Positions 8,209 to 16,380 of a DNA stretch of 64,000 nucleotides are shown here, piece by piece. Both the position numbers and the translations under genes were made by a program. This DNA comes from Streptomyces sp. YIM 121038 (lineage in GTDB: Bacteria; Actinomycetota; Actinomycetes; Streptomycetales; Streptomycetaceae): contig NZ_CP030771.1 in NCBI RefSeq assembly GCF_006088715.1, positions 1,302,001-1,366,000 of the forward strand. Direction: 5' to 3'. Positions within the stretch are counted from its first letter, which is position 1. Every line of letters starts with the position of its first letter. The notes below the pieces were generated by a model that was not told where the DNA came from, did not search any database, and was given only the letters and a program-made list of their open reading frames with translations.

Positions 8209-8753
8209 CGCAGGCCGAACTGGCTGCGGCCGTCCACCTTGCCGTTGCCGATGGAGAACGACGCCACGCCGTACGACGAGCCGTTCTGCTCGCACACGTA
8301 GATCGCCGACTTCACGCCCTGGGCCTCGGAGTCGGCGGAGCGCACGCAGACGCCCTTGCCCGCGATGGTGTGCATCTGCGCGACGGTCTTGCCCTTGGTG
8401 ATCTTCTTGTACTTGGCCTTCGTCATCTTGCCGTTGGACTCCTTGCCGTCCAGACCGGCCTGCGACTTGATCTCCAGCTTGCCGTTGCCGAAGAAGAACT
8501 CCGCCGTGCTGAAGCGCTTGTTGCCCTTACAGGTGTACGTCTTGCTGGAGTAGCCCGGGAAGCTGTCGCTCGCGGTCTTCTTGCAGGCGCCGCTGCCCGC
8601 GACCGAGGTCAGCTTGGCGACGGACGCGCCGAGCTTCACCTTGTCGTACTCGGCGCGCGTGATGGTGCCCGAGGCCGCCTGCGCGGTCGGCGCCAGGGCG
8701 GCGGTGAGAGCGGTGGCGAGCAGACCGGCGGTGAGCAGGCTCTTGCGCGACAT
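8205..8753 (-). CDS. secreted BLIP-like protein (beta-lactamase inhibitor family)
   Basis: A 182-residue exported protein with a signal peptide of about 27 residues ending in AQAA. The mature part has two homologous halves, each with the pattern of an initial helix (ITRAEYDKVKLGASVAKL; MTKAKYKKITKGKTVAQM), then VAGSGAC/IAGKGVC, a second cysteine about 18 residues on (Cys57/Cys75 and Cys136/Cys154), and a final strand GNGKLEIKSQ/GNGKVDGRSQ. Tandem halves with one disulphide each and a terminal G-x-x-Q are how Streptomyces BLIP is built. The lysine-rich surface differs from classical BLIP, so the partner may be another protein. It converges on the preceding gene with overlapping stops in CTAG. 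Confidence 0.68.
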   Translation of the reverse strand: MSRKSLLTAGLLATALTAALAPTAQAASGTITRAEYDKVKLGASVAKLTSVAGSGACKKTASDSFPGYSSKTYTCKGNKRFSTAEFFFGNGKLEIKSQAGLDGKESNGKMTKAKYKKITKGKTVAQMHTIAGKGVCVRSADSEAQGVKSAIYVCEQNGSSYGVASFSIGNGKVDGRSQFGLR

Positions 8754-8821
8754 GCGAGTTCCTCATTCTTGCGCGAAAACGGCAGGGCTGAGGGACGTCA
8801 CGAAGGCACAGCCCCCCACCC

Positions 8822-8866
8822 TTCGAACAAAGCGAAGTATAGGGAGACGTCGATCTTCTTTTCGAA
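8822..8866 (-). promoter_or_regulatory. promoter of the BLIP-like gene with paired TTCGAA sites
   Basis: Read on the minus strand, TATACT at 8836-8841 is a strong -10 element in an unusually AT-rich patch, about 83 bases before the start codon. Two copies of the palindrome TTCGAA, at 8822-8827 and 8861-8866, flank it with a 39-base period. The paired arrangement around the -10 suggests a regulator site; no regulator is adjacent. Confidence 0.45.
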
Positions 8867-8928
8867 CACTTTCGCCGGATGACAGCTCATACTGGGTGAC
8901 AAGCACCACACCGCACACGGAGCCTCAT

Positions 8929-9564
8929 GTGCCGAGCCCCGACCCGGGCCGGGAGCGCGTCTGGTACGTCTCCTACGGCTCGAACATGCACCTCGACCGC
9001 CTCATGGCGTACATCGCGGGCGGCAGGCCCCCCGGCTCGTCCCGGGACCACCCGGGCTGCCGCGACCGGCGGCCGCCCGAGGTCTCGCGCGCCGTGGAAC
9101 TGCCGGGCGCCCTGTACTTCGCGACGGAGTCGGCGCTGTGGACGGGCGGGCGGGCCTTCTACGACCCGGCCGCCGACGGTGTCCTGTACGCGCGGGCGCA
9201 CCTGGTGACCCGCGGGCAGTTCTCCGACATCGCCGCGCAGGAGATGTACCGCGCCCCGGGCAGGGACCTCGATCTGACGGCGGTGGTCCGGAACGGCCGC
9301 GCCCGCCTCGGTGCCGGGCGCTACGAGACGCTGGTGTGCCCGGGGCTCCTCGACGGCCTGCCGCTGCTCACCTTCACGGCGCCCTGGCACCTCGCGGACG
9401 TGGCCCTCAACCCGCCGGCGGGCGCCTATCTGCGGCACCTGGGCGCGGGCCTGATGGAGACGGCGGCCTGGGGTGAGGCCGCCGTCTCCGCCTACCTCGC
9501 GGCCCGGCCGGGCGCCCTGGGTCACTGGACGGCCGAGCGGGTCGCGCGGCTGCTCGCGCGCTGA
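8929..9564 (+). CDS. gamma-glutamylcyclotransferase-fold (AIG2-like) protein
   Basis: A 211-residue cytosolic protein. The start is GTG 8929, six bases after GGAG (8919-8922); in-frame GTG 8896 lacks a ribosome site. The diagnostic N-terminal motif VWYVSYGSNMHLDRL is the GGCT/AIG2 signature that forms the substrate cradle, and the barrel continues with ALYFATES, GGRAFYDP and VLYARAHLVTRGQF. Family members make 5-oxoproline from gamma-glutamyl compounds or act on related amides. The stop is only eight bases from the end of the convergent collagenase gene. Confidence 0.75.
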   Translation: MPSPDPGRERVWYVSYGSNMHLDRLMAYIAGGRPPGSSRDHPGCRDRRPPEVSRAVELPGALYFATESALWTGGRAFYDPAADGVLYARAHLVTRGQFSDIAAQEMYRAPGRDLDLTAVVRNGRARLGAGRYETLVCPGLLDGLPLLTFTAPWHLADVALNPPAGAYLRHLGAGLMETAAWGEAAVSAYLAARPGALGHWTAERVARLLAR

Positions 9565-9572
9565 CCTGTGGG

Positions 9573-11897
9573 TCAGCCGCGCAGCGGGCCCTCGCAGCGG
9601 AAGTCCGAGGTACCGGCCCGCCCGTCGGTCCAGATGTCCACGGCACCGAACGAGCAGTTCATGTCGGCGAGGTTGTTCTCACCGCCCTTGGCCCGGTCGA
9701 GGATGAAGTAGTCGACCGTCTCGGACATGTCCTTGTAGACCAGGTCCTCGTCCTGGGAGTCGGTGAGGCGGGCCGTGATCCGTCCCGTGCAGGCGAAGCG
9801 CGGGCGGTCCTGCGAGCCGCCGGCGGCGCACTCCGGGGCGTTGCCGGTCGTCGCCTTGATGGAGTCGCGGACCTGGGCCGCCGTGGTGGCGCGCAGCTGG
9901 CCCACCGGCACGTACGTGGTGGCGGGCACGAACAGGTCGTCGACCTTGGCGATCTGTTCGTCGAGGAAGGCGTCGTACTCGGACTGCAGGTGCGTGTCCC
10001 TGCCGACCCGGTCGCGCCAGGCGTCGAAGCCCGTCGGGTCGTCCTTGCGCAGCAGGCGGTACATCTCCTGGAGCTCGGCGGGGTGCTCGGCCCACAGGTA
10101 CTCGAAGAACGTGCCCGCGTAGTTGTAGAACCGGAAGCCGTCGCCGTCGTAGGTGGCGTGCAGGAGCTGGTTGACACTCATCCGCGGGCCGCCGCCCGCG
10201 GTGTCGGCGATGATGCCCTTGACCAGGGACTTGCGGACCTTGATGCCGTCGTCGCGGGTGGCGCCGTCGAAGAACTCCGCGGTGCCCTCGTCCATCGCCG
10301 TGGTCCGGTCGCCCTGGTACCACGGGCCCTCGCCGAAGGAACCGGGCACCGCCCAGCGGCCGTTGAGATAGTGCGTGTACTCGTGCCGGAACAGCTCCTC
10401 GAGGGTGAGCGAGGAGTCCTGCGGGACGCGGCGCTGGTAGGTGTAGAAGGTGGCGCCCTTCTCGATGTACATGCCGCCGTTCTCGGTGCTCAGGCCGGTC
10501 AGGAGCGGCTGGAAGTTCTCGTACTCGGCGCGCGAGGAGTACAGGACCACGCGCAGGCTGGAGTTGGTGTCGCCCTTGAGCGGCTCCTGGGTGCCGACCA
10601 CGCGGTGGAACTGCGCCTTGACCTGCTGGCTCGCGTAGTACAGCTGGTCGACGGTGGGGCGGTCGAGGGCGTGGCGCACCACGATCCCGTCGGTGCCCTG
10701 CTTGCCGTAGCTGTACGTCTGCGGGAACAGCTTCTTCTCGATGTCCTCGCGGCACACCTTGTACGGGGCGCAGGCCTCGAACTCGACCAGCCAGGTGGCG
10801 ACCTTCGCCCACGGCGCGCTGAGGTTGCCGAAGGTCCGGGCGGTGACGTCGAGGAGCCCGCCGAGCCCCGAGACGATCTCGGTGCGCAGCGCCTCGACCT
10901 GGCCCATGCGGCCGTACTCCAGGAGGGCGTCGCGGGCCGCCCAGGCGTTGTCCGTGCCCTTCAGGTGTCCGTAGCCCGCGAACGCCTTGAATGCGGCGCG
11001 GTAGGCGGGGTCGGCGGCGACGGCCGCGTGGAAGGCGGTGTCCCGGTTGCCGGGGTAGACGCCCAGGTAGTTCAGGGACAGCGCGGCGAGGGCCGACCCG
11101 CCCCAGGAGCGGTTCTTGTAGGTGTCGGGCCGGTCGGCGTCCATGGTCTTCAGGACCCGTTTGACCAGGGGCAGCTGGTGCTGGCGCAGGCCCGGCGCGC
11201 TCGCCGCGTACAGGGCCTCGCGGAGCGTCTCGGCGTTCGTCCCGGTCGCGTCGAAGGTGCGGGCGGCCGAGCCGAAGGCGTCGACGGCCGCCCGCATGGC
11301 GGCGACCGTCGGCGGGTCGGTGACGTCGATCTCGTCGCGGGAGAAGTCGTGGTACGCGACGGCGTGCAGATAGGTGAACATCTCAAGGAGGTGGCCGGTG
11401 TTCTTGCCGTCGTGGCTCGCGGCGAGCGCGCTGACGCGCCGCGACACGGCCTGCACGTGCGCATCGGACATCACCGGGGCGAGGCGCCGGTCCCAGGTCC
11501 AGATCAGCGAGCGCAGACAGCCGTCTGCGGTGACGGCCGGGTCGGCGAGGAAGTCGGCGAGCCCCTCCGGGGACAGCCGGGTCAGGTCGTCGAGCGTGCA
11601 CCCGGCGGCCGCGGTCCGCCGCTCGGGCTTGGGCGTACGGGGGCCGGGGACACGGCCGTCGGTGAGGCCGCCGGGCGCCGGGAGCCGCCGGGCCCCGGGC
11701 TTGGGCGCCTTGGCGAGGCGGTCGGCCCGGTCGTGCGGGTCGGGCGCGGCGGGTCCCGGTCGCGCGGCGGCCTGCCGTATCGCGTCGCCCGGCGCGGACG
11801 GGGTGTCCGCCTGGCCGAGCGGGGCCGCGGTCACGCAGAGGGTCACCGCCGTCGCGGCGGTGAGCAGGGATCTGCGCAGGGTTCTCGAAGGAAACAC
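9573..11897 (-). CDS. secreted microbial collagenase (peptidase M9 type)
   Basis: A 774-residue secreted zinc protease. A signal peptide (about 1-30) is followed by a Pro/Arg-rich linker to about 95, then the helical activator region (about 97-400) and the peptidase region. The zinc site is HEYTH, His505-Glu506-His509, with the third ligand Glu537 in MDEGTAEFF; the 32-residue spacing from the first His equals that of clostridial collagenases. A small C-terminal domain with Cys pairs (NAPECAAGG...FACTGR) ends the protein. It would cut native collagen outside the cell. It is divergent from an Xaa-Pro aminopeptidase and shares an operator region with the hydroxyproline genes, so it most likely feeds that pathway. 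Confidence 0.88.
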   Translation of the reverse strand: MFPSRTLRRSLLTAATAVTLCVTAAPLGQADTPSAPGDAIRQAAARPGPAAPDPHDRADRLAKAPKPGARRLPAPGGLTDGRVPGPRTPKPERRTAAAGCTLDDLTRLSPEGLADFLADPAVTADGCLRSLIWTWDRRLAPVMSDAHVQAVSRRVSALAASHDGKNTGHLLEMFTYLHAVAYHDFSRDEIDVTDPPTVAAMRAAVDAFGSAARTFDATGTNAETLREALYAASAPGLRQHQLPLVKRVLKTMDADRPDTYKNRSWGGSALAALSLNYLGVYPGNRDTAFHAAVAADPAYRAAFKAFAGYGHLKGTDNAWAARDALLEYGRMGQVEALRTEIVSGLGGLLDVTARTFGNLSAPWAKVATWLVEFEACAPYKVCREDIEKKLFPQTYSYGKQGTDGIVVRHALDRPTVDQLYYASQQVKAQFHRVVGTQEPLKGDTNSSLRVVLYSSRAEYENFQPLLTGLSTENGGMYIEKGATFYTYQRRVPQDSSLTLEELFRHEYTHYLNGRWAVPGSFGEGPWYQGDRTTAMDEGTAEFFDGATRDDGIKVRKSLVKGIIADTAGGGPRMSVNQLLHATYDGDGFRFYNYAGTFFEYLWAEHPAELQEMYRLLRKDDPTGFDAWRDRVGRDTHLQSEYDAFLDEQIAKVDDLFVPATTYVPVGQLRATTAAQVRDSIKATTGNAPECAAGGSQDRPRFACTGRITARLTDSQDEDLVYKDMSETVDYFILDRAKGGENNLADMNCSFGAVDIWTDGRAGTSDFRCEGPLRG

Positions 11898-12014
11898 AGA
11901 GGGCTCCCAGGGTGGGGGTCATGGGAAAGCACACGAGGCAGGGGCGATGGGCGCCCAACTGCCCGCCTTGTAACGGCACTTGGCGACCAGGGCCCGTCAG
12001 GGAACCCAACGCCA

Positions 12015-12049
12015 TGTGACGCGTAACGTAGTAATGTGAAATTGCACTG
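12015..12049. promoter_or_regulatory. operator A of the collagen/hydroxyproline regulon
   Basis: TGTGAAATTGCACTG at 12035-12049 is one of four sites in the window fitting TGTGAMATTKTACTG. A weaker look-alike, TGTGACGCGTAACGT, starts at 12015, exactly 20 bases upstream in the same orientation. The main site sits 138-140 bases from both the collagenase start (11897) and the aminopeptidase start (12189), the midpoint of the divergent promoter region, so it can serve both genes. Binding by the GntR protein encoded at 21563 is inferred. Confidence 0.6.
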
Positions 12050-12188
12050 ACAAGGGGTCAGGCGCTCCGTTATCCAGCTGTGTCCCGGCCGGACCACCCA
12101 TCGCGTCCGGCCCGGACCCTCCGCCGCGCCCCGGCCGACCGGCCCGGACGGGCGGCCGGGTCACCCGGCGAACCGAGGAGGACCACCC

Positions 12189-13592
12189 ATGCCCGAGACC
12201 ACGACCGACACCCCCGGCCCGCGAGCGGCCGACACCCCCCGCGCCCCGGGCACGGTCAGCCACGACCTGCCCGTCTCCCCGGAGTTCGAGCGGTTCATGG
12301 CGGGTGACTGGGCGCCGAGCCCACTGCCCGGCGACCTCCGTCTGACGGCCGCCGACGTCACCCCGGGCCGCCGGGCGCGCCTGGCCGCCCGTTTCCCCGG
12401 GGAGCGGCTCGTCATCCCCGCCGGGGAGTTGCGGGTGCGCTCCAACGACTGCGACCACCGCTTCCGGCCGCACAGCGCGTACGCGTGGCTCACCGGCCTG
12501 ACCGGCGAGGAGCAGGCGGGGCACGTCCTGGTCCTGGAGCCCGACGGGCCGCACCGGCACGAGGCGGTCCTGTACGTGCGGCCCCGCTCGCCGCGCGCCG
12601 ACGGCGGCTTCTACCGGGACCGGCGCTACGGCGAGTTCTGGGTCGGCCGCCGCCCCGACCTGGAGGAGGCCGAGCGCATGACCGGCATCCGCTGCGCCCA
12701 CCTGGACGGCCTCGGCGCGCTCCCGCCGGGGCGCCACGCGGCGACGGACGGCGAACTCGCCGCCGCCCTGAGCGAGCTGAGGCTCGTCAAGGACGCCTGG
12801 GAGGTGGCCCAGCTCCAGCAGGCCGTGGACCACACGGCGGCGGGCTTCGAGGACGTGGTGCGCGCCCTGCCCCGCGCCCTCACCCATCCGCGCGGCGAAC
12901 GCTGGATCGAGGGCGTCTTCGGCCTGCGCGCCCGCGCGGAGGGCAACGGCACCGGCTACGAGACCATCGCCGCCTCCGGTGCCCACGCCTGCGTCCTGCA
13001 CTGGATCCGCAACGACGGGCCGCTGGACGCGCGGGAGTTGCTCCTCCTGGACGCGGGCGTGGAGACCGACACCCTCTACACCGCCGACATCACCCGCACC
13101 CTGCCGCTCTCCGGGCGCTTCTCCCCCGTCCAGCGGCAGGTGTACGAGCTCGTGCTCGCCGCACAGGACGCGGGGATCGCCGCGCTGCGGCCGGGCGCGC
13201 GCTTCCGCGACTTCCACCGGGCCGCGATGCGCGTGATCGCGGAGGGCCTCACGGAGTGGGGCGTCCTCAAGAGCCCCGAGGGCGACTTCCACCGCCGCTA
13301 CACCCTGTGCAGCAGCGGCCACATGCTCGGGATCGACCTGCACGACTGCGCGCAGGCGCGGACCGAGGTCTATCTGGACGGAGTCCTGGAGGAAGGCCAG
13401 GTCCTGACCGTCGAACCCGGCCTCTACCTCCAGCCGGACGACGAGACGCTGCCGCCCGAACTGCGCGGCATCGGCGTCCGCGTCGAGGACGACCTGGTGA
13501 TCACCGCCGAGGGGGCCCGCCTCATGTCCGGGAGCCTGCCGCGCACTCCGGACGGGGTGGAGGAGTGGATGGGGAACCTCATGGAGGGCTGA
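12189..13592 (+). CDS. Xaa-Pro aminopeptidase (M24B, aminopeptidase P)
   Basis: A 467-residue dimetal aminopeptidase that removes the residue before a penultimate proline, a bond most peptidases cannot cut and one abundant in collagen peptides. The N-terminal creatinase-like domain (about 50-190) is followed by the pita-bread domain with the five metal ligands in order: Asp288 (LLLLDAG), Asp300 (YTADITRT), His378 (SSGHMLGI), Glu409 (LTVEPGLY) and Glu433 (VRVEDDL). There is no signal peptide, so it acts on imported peptides. GAGGA (12177-12181) precedes the ATG. Divergent from the collagenase across operator A. Confidence 0.92.
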   Translation: MPETTTDTPGPRAADTPRAPGTVSHDLPVSPEFERFMAGDWAPSPLPGDLRLTAADVTPGRRARLAARFPGERLVIPAGELRVRSNDCDHRFRPHSAYAWLTGLTGEEQAGHVLVLEPDGPHRHEAVLYVRPRSPRADGGFYRDRRYGEFWVGRRPDLEEAERMTGIRCAHLDGLGALPPGRHAATDGELAAALSELRLVKDAWEVAQLQQAVDHTAAGFEDVVRALPRALTHPRGERWIEGVFGLRARAEGNGTGYETIAASGAHACVLHWIRNDGPLDARELLLLDAGVETDTLYTADITRTLPLSGRFSPVQRQVYELVLAAQDAGIAALRPGARFRDFHRAAMRVIAEGLTEWGVLKSPEGDFHRRYTLCSSGHMLGIDLHDCAQARTEVYLDGVLEEGQVLTVEPGLYLQPDDETLPPELRGIGVRVEDDLVITAEGARLMSGSLPRTPDGVEEWMGNLMEG

Positions 13593-13609
13593 GCGGGGCG
13601 CCCGGCCCG

Positions 13610-14269
13610 TTAGCCGGGGCTCCCGGCGGGGGCGTCGTAGAGCAGGCTGTAGCGCCAGAACAGACGGCGGCGGATGCGGGCGCCGGGCAGTTCCCGCGCG
13701 GCCGCGGCCCGGACGTCGGCAAGGGTCTCCAGCGGGTCGGCGGTCGGCGCCGTCATGTGCGGGGGCGGCGCGTCGGCGCGGGCCGGATGCCTGATCAGGC
13801 CCAGGACCGGATTCAGGAGCGCGGCGGGCAGGGTGGCGAGCCGGTCGACGGGCCCGGACTCCCGGTAGCAGCCGAGGATCACGAGGCGCCCGCCCGGAGC
13901 GAGACACCGGCGGAGCTCGCGCAGGGTGGGCGCCAACGGCAGGTGGTGCAGGACGGCGACCAGGGTGACGGCGTCGTAACGTCGCCGCGGGTCGCGCCCG
14001 TCGAAACCGGCCTCGACGACGGTGACCGCGGAATCGCCGGTGAAGCGCTCCGCCGCGACGCGGGCCGTCCCGGGATCGGGTTCGAGCCCGGTGACGGTGA
14101 CGGCCCGGCGGCGCAGCAGCGCGGCGAGGTTCCCCGTGCCGCACCCGACGTCGAGGACGTGGCGGGCCCCGGACGCCGCCACCCGGTCCGCGATCCAGCG
14201 GCCGTAGTGGTCGTTGTGGCTCCAGGGATGCCGCTGGTTGAAACGGTGGAGGTGAGCGAGGAGCGCCAT
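13610..14269 (-). CDS. class I SAM-dependent methyltransferase
   Basis: A 219-residue methyltransferase. Motif I is HVLDVGCGTGNLAALL at about residues 37-52, followed by VTGLEPDPG, and the FDAV-equivalent YDAVTLVAVLHHLPL and CLAPGGRLVILGCY complete the fold. The start is ATG 14269, where homology to the family begins; the frame continues upstream without support. It lies on the strand opposite to the surrounding hydroxyproline genes and shows no link to them. The substrate is unknown. Confidence 0.82.
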   Translation of the reverse strand: MALLAHLHRFNQRHPWSHNDHYGRWIADRVAASGARHVLDVGCGTGNLAALLRRRAVTVTGLEPDPGTARVAAERFTGDSAVTVVEAGFDGRDPRRRYDAVTLVAVLHHLPLAPTLRELRRCLAPGGRLVILGCYRESGPVDRLATLPAALLNPVLGLIRHPARADAPPPHMTAPTADPLETLADVRAAAARELPGARIRRRLFWRYSLLYDAPAGSPG

Positions 14270-14310
14270 GGGGCCACGGTAGCCAGGAGCGCCCGCCCGC
14301 TCCGCCGCCC

Positions 14311-14712
14311 CTAGGCCCGGTCCCGCGGTGCCAGGGTGCGGAGCACGTCGAACTCGTTGCCCTCGGGGTCGGCCATGACCACCCAGTTCCGGTCCGGGCC
14401 CTGGCCCACGTCCGCCCTGGTGGCGCCGAGGCCGAGCAGTCTGGTCACCTCGTCCTCCGTGCCGCGGTCGATCGGGCTGACGTCGAGGTGGAGCCGGTTC
14501 TTCACGGTCTTGCCCTCCGGCACCCGGATGAACTGCAGGGTGGGTGGCATCTGGCGGGCCCGGACGTCCTCGACCGTCGGCACCCAGGAGCCGATCTCGA
14601 CCCTGCCCTCGCCCCGGTCGATCACCTTGAAGTCCAGGACCGCGCACCAGAATGCGGCGAGCCTCTCGGGGTCGCGGCAGTCAACGACCAGCTCGGTGAA
14701 CCTACTTGCCAT
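14311..14712 (-). CDS. VOC-family (glyoxalase-like) protein
   Basis: A 133-residue single-domain VOC protein of the Glyoxalase_6 type. It opens with FTELVVDCRDPERLAAFWCAVL and ends with DPEGNEFDVLRTL, and contains VPEGKTVKNRLHLDV, a stretch also present in the VOC protein at 22377, so the two are paralogues. GGGAGAG precedes ATG 14712. It reads opposite to the hydroxyproline genes on both sides. Ligand unknown. Confidence 0.82.
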   Translation of the reverse strand: MASRFTELVVDCRDPERLAAFWCAVLDFKVIDRGEGRVEIGSWVPTVEDVRARQMPPTLQFIRVPEGKTVKNRLHLDVSPIDRGTEDEVTRLLGLGATRADVGQGPDRNWVVMADPEGNEFDVLRTLAPRDRA

Positions 14713-14868
14713 GTCTCTCCCGGGTAGTGCCGACGAGGGCCCAGCGTATGCCGCGCGCCCGACGGAGCCGAGGCCGCCCGCGCCCCGGGGCCGTACGACC
14801 TGCCGAACGGGACCCGGGGCGGGGAGAGTTGGTGCCGCGTGCGGGATCCCTTGGCAACACCGGTGCAA

Positions 14869-14883
14869 TGTGAAATATTACTG
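14869..14883 (+). promoter_or_regulatory. operator B, abutting the dehydrogenase start
   Basis: TGTGAAATATTACTG fits the regulon consensus and ends two bases before the GTG at 14886. No Shine-Dalgarno sequence can fit between them. If TATTAC (14876-14881) is part of the -10 element, transcription would begin at or within a few bases of the GTG, making a leaderless message with the operator over the promoter. Repressor binding here would block initiation directly. Confidence 0.62.
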
Positions 14884-14885
14884 AC

Positions 14886-16070
14886 GTGCCCACGAGGAAC
14901 TCCACGGACGTCATCGTCATCGGGGCGGGAGTGGTCGGCGCCGCCTGCGCCTACTACGCGGCCCGCTCCGGACTCCACGTCACCGTGATCGACCGCGGCC
15001 CCGTCGCGGGCGGGACGACGGGTGCGGGCGAGGGGAACCTCCTGGTCTCGGACAAGGAACCCGGCCCGGAACTCGATCTGGCCCTGCTCTCCACGCGGCT
15101 GTGGCGCGAGCTGGCCGACGCCCTGCCGCCGCGCATCGAGTACGAGACCAAGGGCGGCCTCGTCGTCGCGGCCGACGCCCACGGACTGGCCTCCCTGCGG
15201 GAGTTCGCCGCCCGGCAGGCCCGCTCCGGCGTCGCCGCCGACGAGGTGCCGGGCGACCGGCTCCGCGACCTGGAGCCGCATCTCGCGCCCGGCCTCGCGG
15301 GCGCCTTCCACTATCCGCAGGACGCGCAGGTGCAGCCCGCACTCGCCGCCGCCCAGCTGCTGCGCGCGGGCGGCGAGCGGGTGCGGCTGCGGCTCGGCGA
15401 GGAGGTCACCGGCGTCCTCACCGGCTCCGGCGGGCGGGTGCGCGGGGTGCGGACGCCCGCGGGCGACGTCCACGCGCCGCACGTCGTCAACGCGGCGGGG
15501 ACCTGGGGCGGCGAGGTCGCCCGGCTGGCGGGAGCGCCCCTGCCCGTGCTGCCCCGGCGCGGCTTCGTCCTGGTCACCGAGCCGCTGCCCCGCGTCGTCC
15601 GGCGCAAGGTGTACGCGGCGGACTACGTGGCCGACGTCGCCAGCGGCTCGGCGGCGCTCCAGACCTCCGCCGTCGTCGAAGGCACCCCGGCGGGGCCCGT
15701 GTTGATCGGCGCGAGCCGGGAGCGCGTCGGCTTCGACCGCACCCTGTCGGTGGCGGCGCTGCGGCGCCTCGCCGCGCAGGCCGTCCGGCTCTTCCCGGTG
15801 CTCGCCACGGTGCGGGCCATGCGGACGTACGCCGGATTCCGGCCCTACCTCCCCGACCACCTGCCCGCCATCGGCCCCGATCCGCGCGCCCCCGGCCTGC
15901 TGCACGCCTGCGGGCACGAGGGCGCCGGGATCGGCCTCGCTCCGGCGACGGGGCGCCTCGTCGCCGCGCTGCTCGGCGGCGGCACACTCCCCCTCGACAT
16001 CAAACCGTTCAGGCCCGAGCGGTTCGACGAGGGCACCGACCCCAGGAAGGAGCCGGGGCATGGCGCGTGA
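14886..16070 (+). CDS. D-hydroxyproline dehydrogenase, FAD subunit (DAO family)
   Basis: A 394-residue flavoprotein of the D-amino-acid oxidase/glycine oxidase/sarcosine oxidase beta family. The dinucleotide fold is DVIVIGAGVVGAACAYYAAR at about 8-27, ending with VTVIDRG; the second FAD segment is YAGFRPYLPDHLPAIGPD and the C-terminal GHEGAGIGLAPATGRLVA binds the flavin ribityl chain. With the ferredoxin-like and NAD/FAD genes that follow and overlap it, it matches the three-subunit D-hydroxyproline dehydrogenases (LhpBEF type) that convert cis-4-hydroxy-D-proline to 1-pyrroline-4-hydroxy-2-carboxylate. GTG is used as start, probably leaderless. Assignment to hydroxyproline rather than proline or sarcosine rests on the neighbourhood. 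Confidence 0.82.
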   Translation: MPTRNSTDVIVIGAGVVGAACAYYAARSGLHVTVIDRGPVAGGTTGAGEGNLLVSDKEPGPELDLALLSTRLWRELADALPPRIEYETKGGLVVAADAHGLASLREFAARQARSGVAADEVPGDRLRDLEPHLAPGLAGAFHYPQDAQVQPALAAAQLLRAGGERVRLRLGEEVTGVLTGSGGRVRGVRTPAGDVHAPHVVNAAGTWGGEVARLAGAPLPVLPRRGFVLVTEPLPRVVRRKVYAADYVADVASGSAALQTSAVVEGTPAGPVLIGASRERVGFDRTLSVAALRRLAAQAVRLFPVLATVRAMRTYAGFRPYLPDHLPAIGPDPRAPGLLHACGHEGAGIGLAPATGRLVAALLGGGTLPLDIKPFRPERFDEGTDPRKEPGHGA

Positions 16071-16380
16071 CCGCACCCCCGCCGACCTCGTCGGGGCCGC
16101 CCCCGACGCCGCGTTCGAGATCAGCTTCGACGGGCGCCCCGTCCCCGCGCTGCCCGGCCAGTCCGTGGCCGCCGCGCTCTGGGCGGCGGGCGTCCTCGCC
16201 TGGCGCACGACCCGGGTCGGCGGGCGGCCGCGCGGCGCGTTCTGCGGCATCGGCCAGTGCCACGACTGCCTGGCCACCATCAACTCCCGCCCGAACCGGC
16301 GGGCTTGTCTGGTCCCGGCGCGGCCCGGCGACGCGGTCACCACGCAGGAGGGACACGGGCATGCGGGACTCGGCGTCTGA
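16060..16380 (+). CDS. D-hydroxyproline dehydrogenase, [2Fe-2S] subunit
   Basis: A 106-residue ferredoxin-like protein of the HcnA/Fer2_4 family. The cluster ligands are Cys62, Cys67, Cys70 and Cys83 in GAFCGIGQCHDCLAT...RRACLVP, the plant-type ferredoxin spacing. It overlaps the preceding gene by eleven bases and the next by twenty, so the three are translated together as one complex. It passes electrons between the two flavin subunits or towards the quinone pool; which direction applies here is not visible. Confidence 0.85.
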   Translation: MARDRTPADLVGAAPDAAFEISFDGRPVPALPGQSVAAALWAAGVLAWRTTRVGGRPRGAFCGIGQCHDCLATINSRPNRRACLVPARPGDAVTTQEGHGHAGLGV

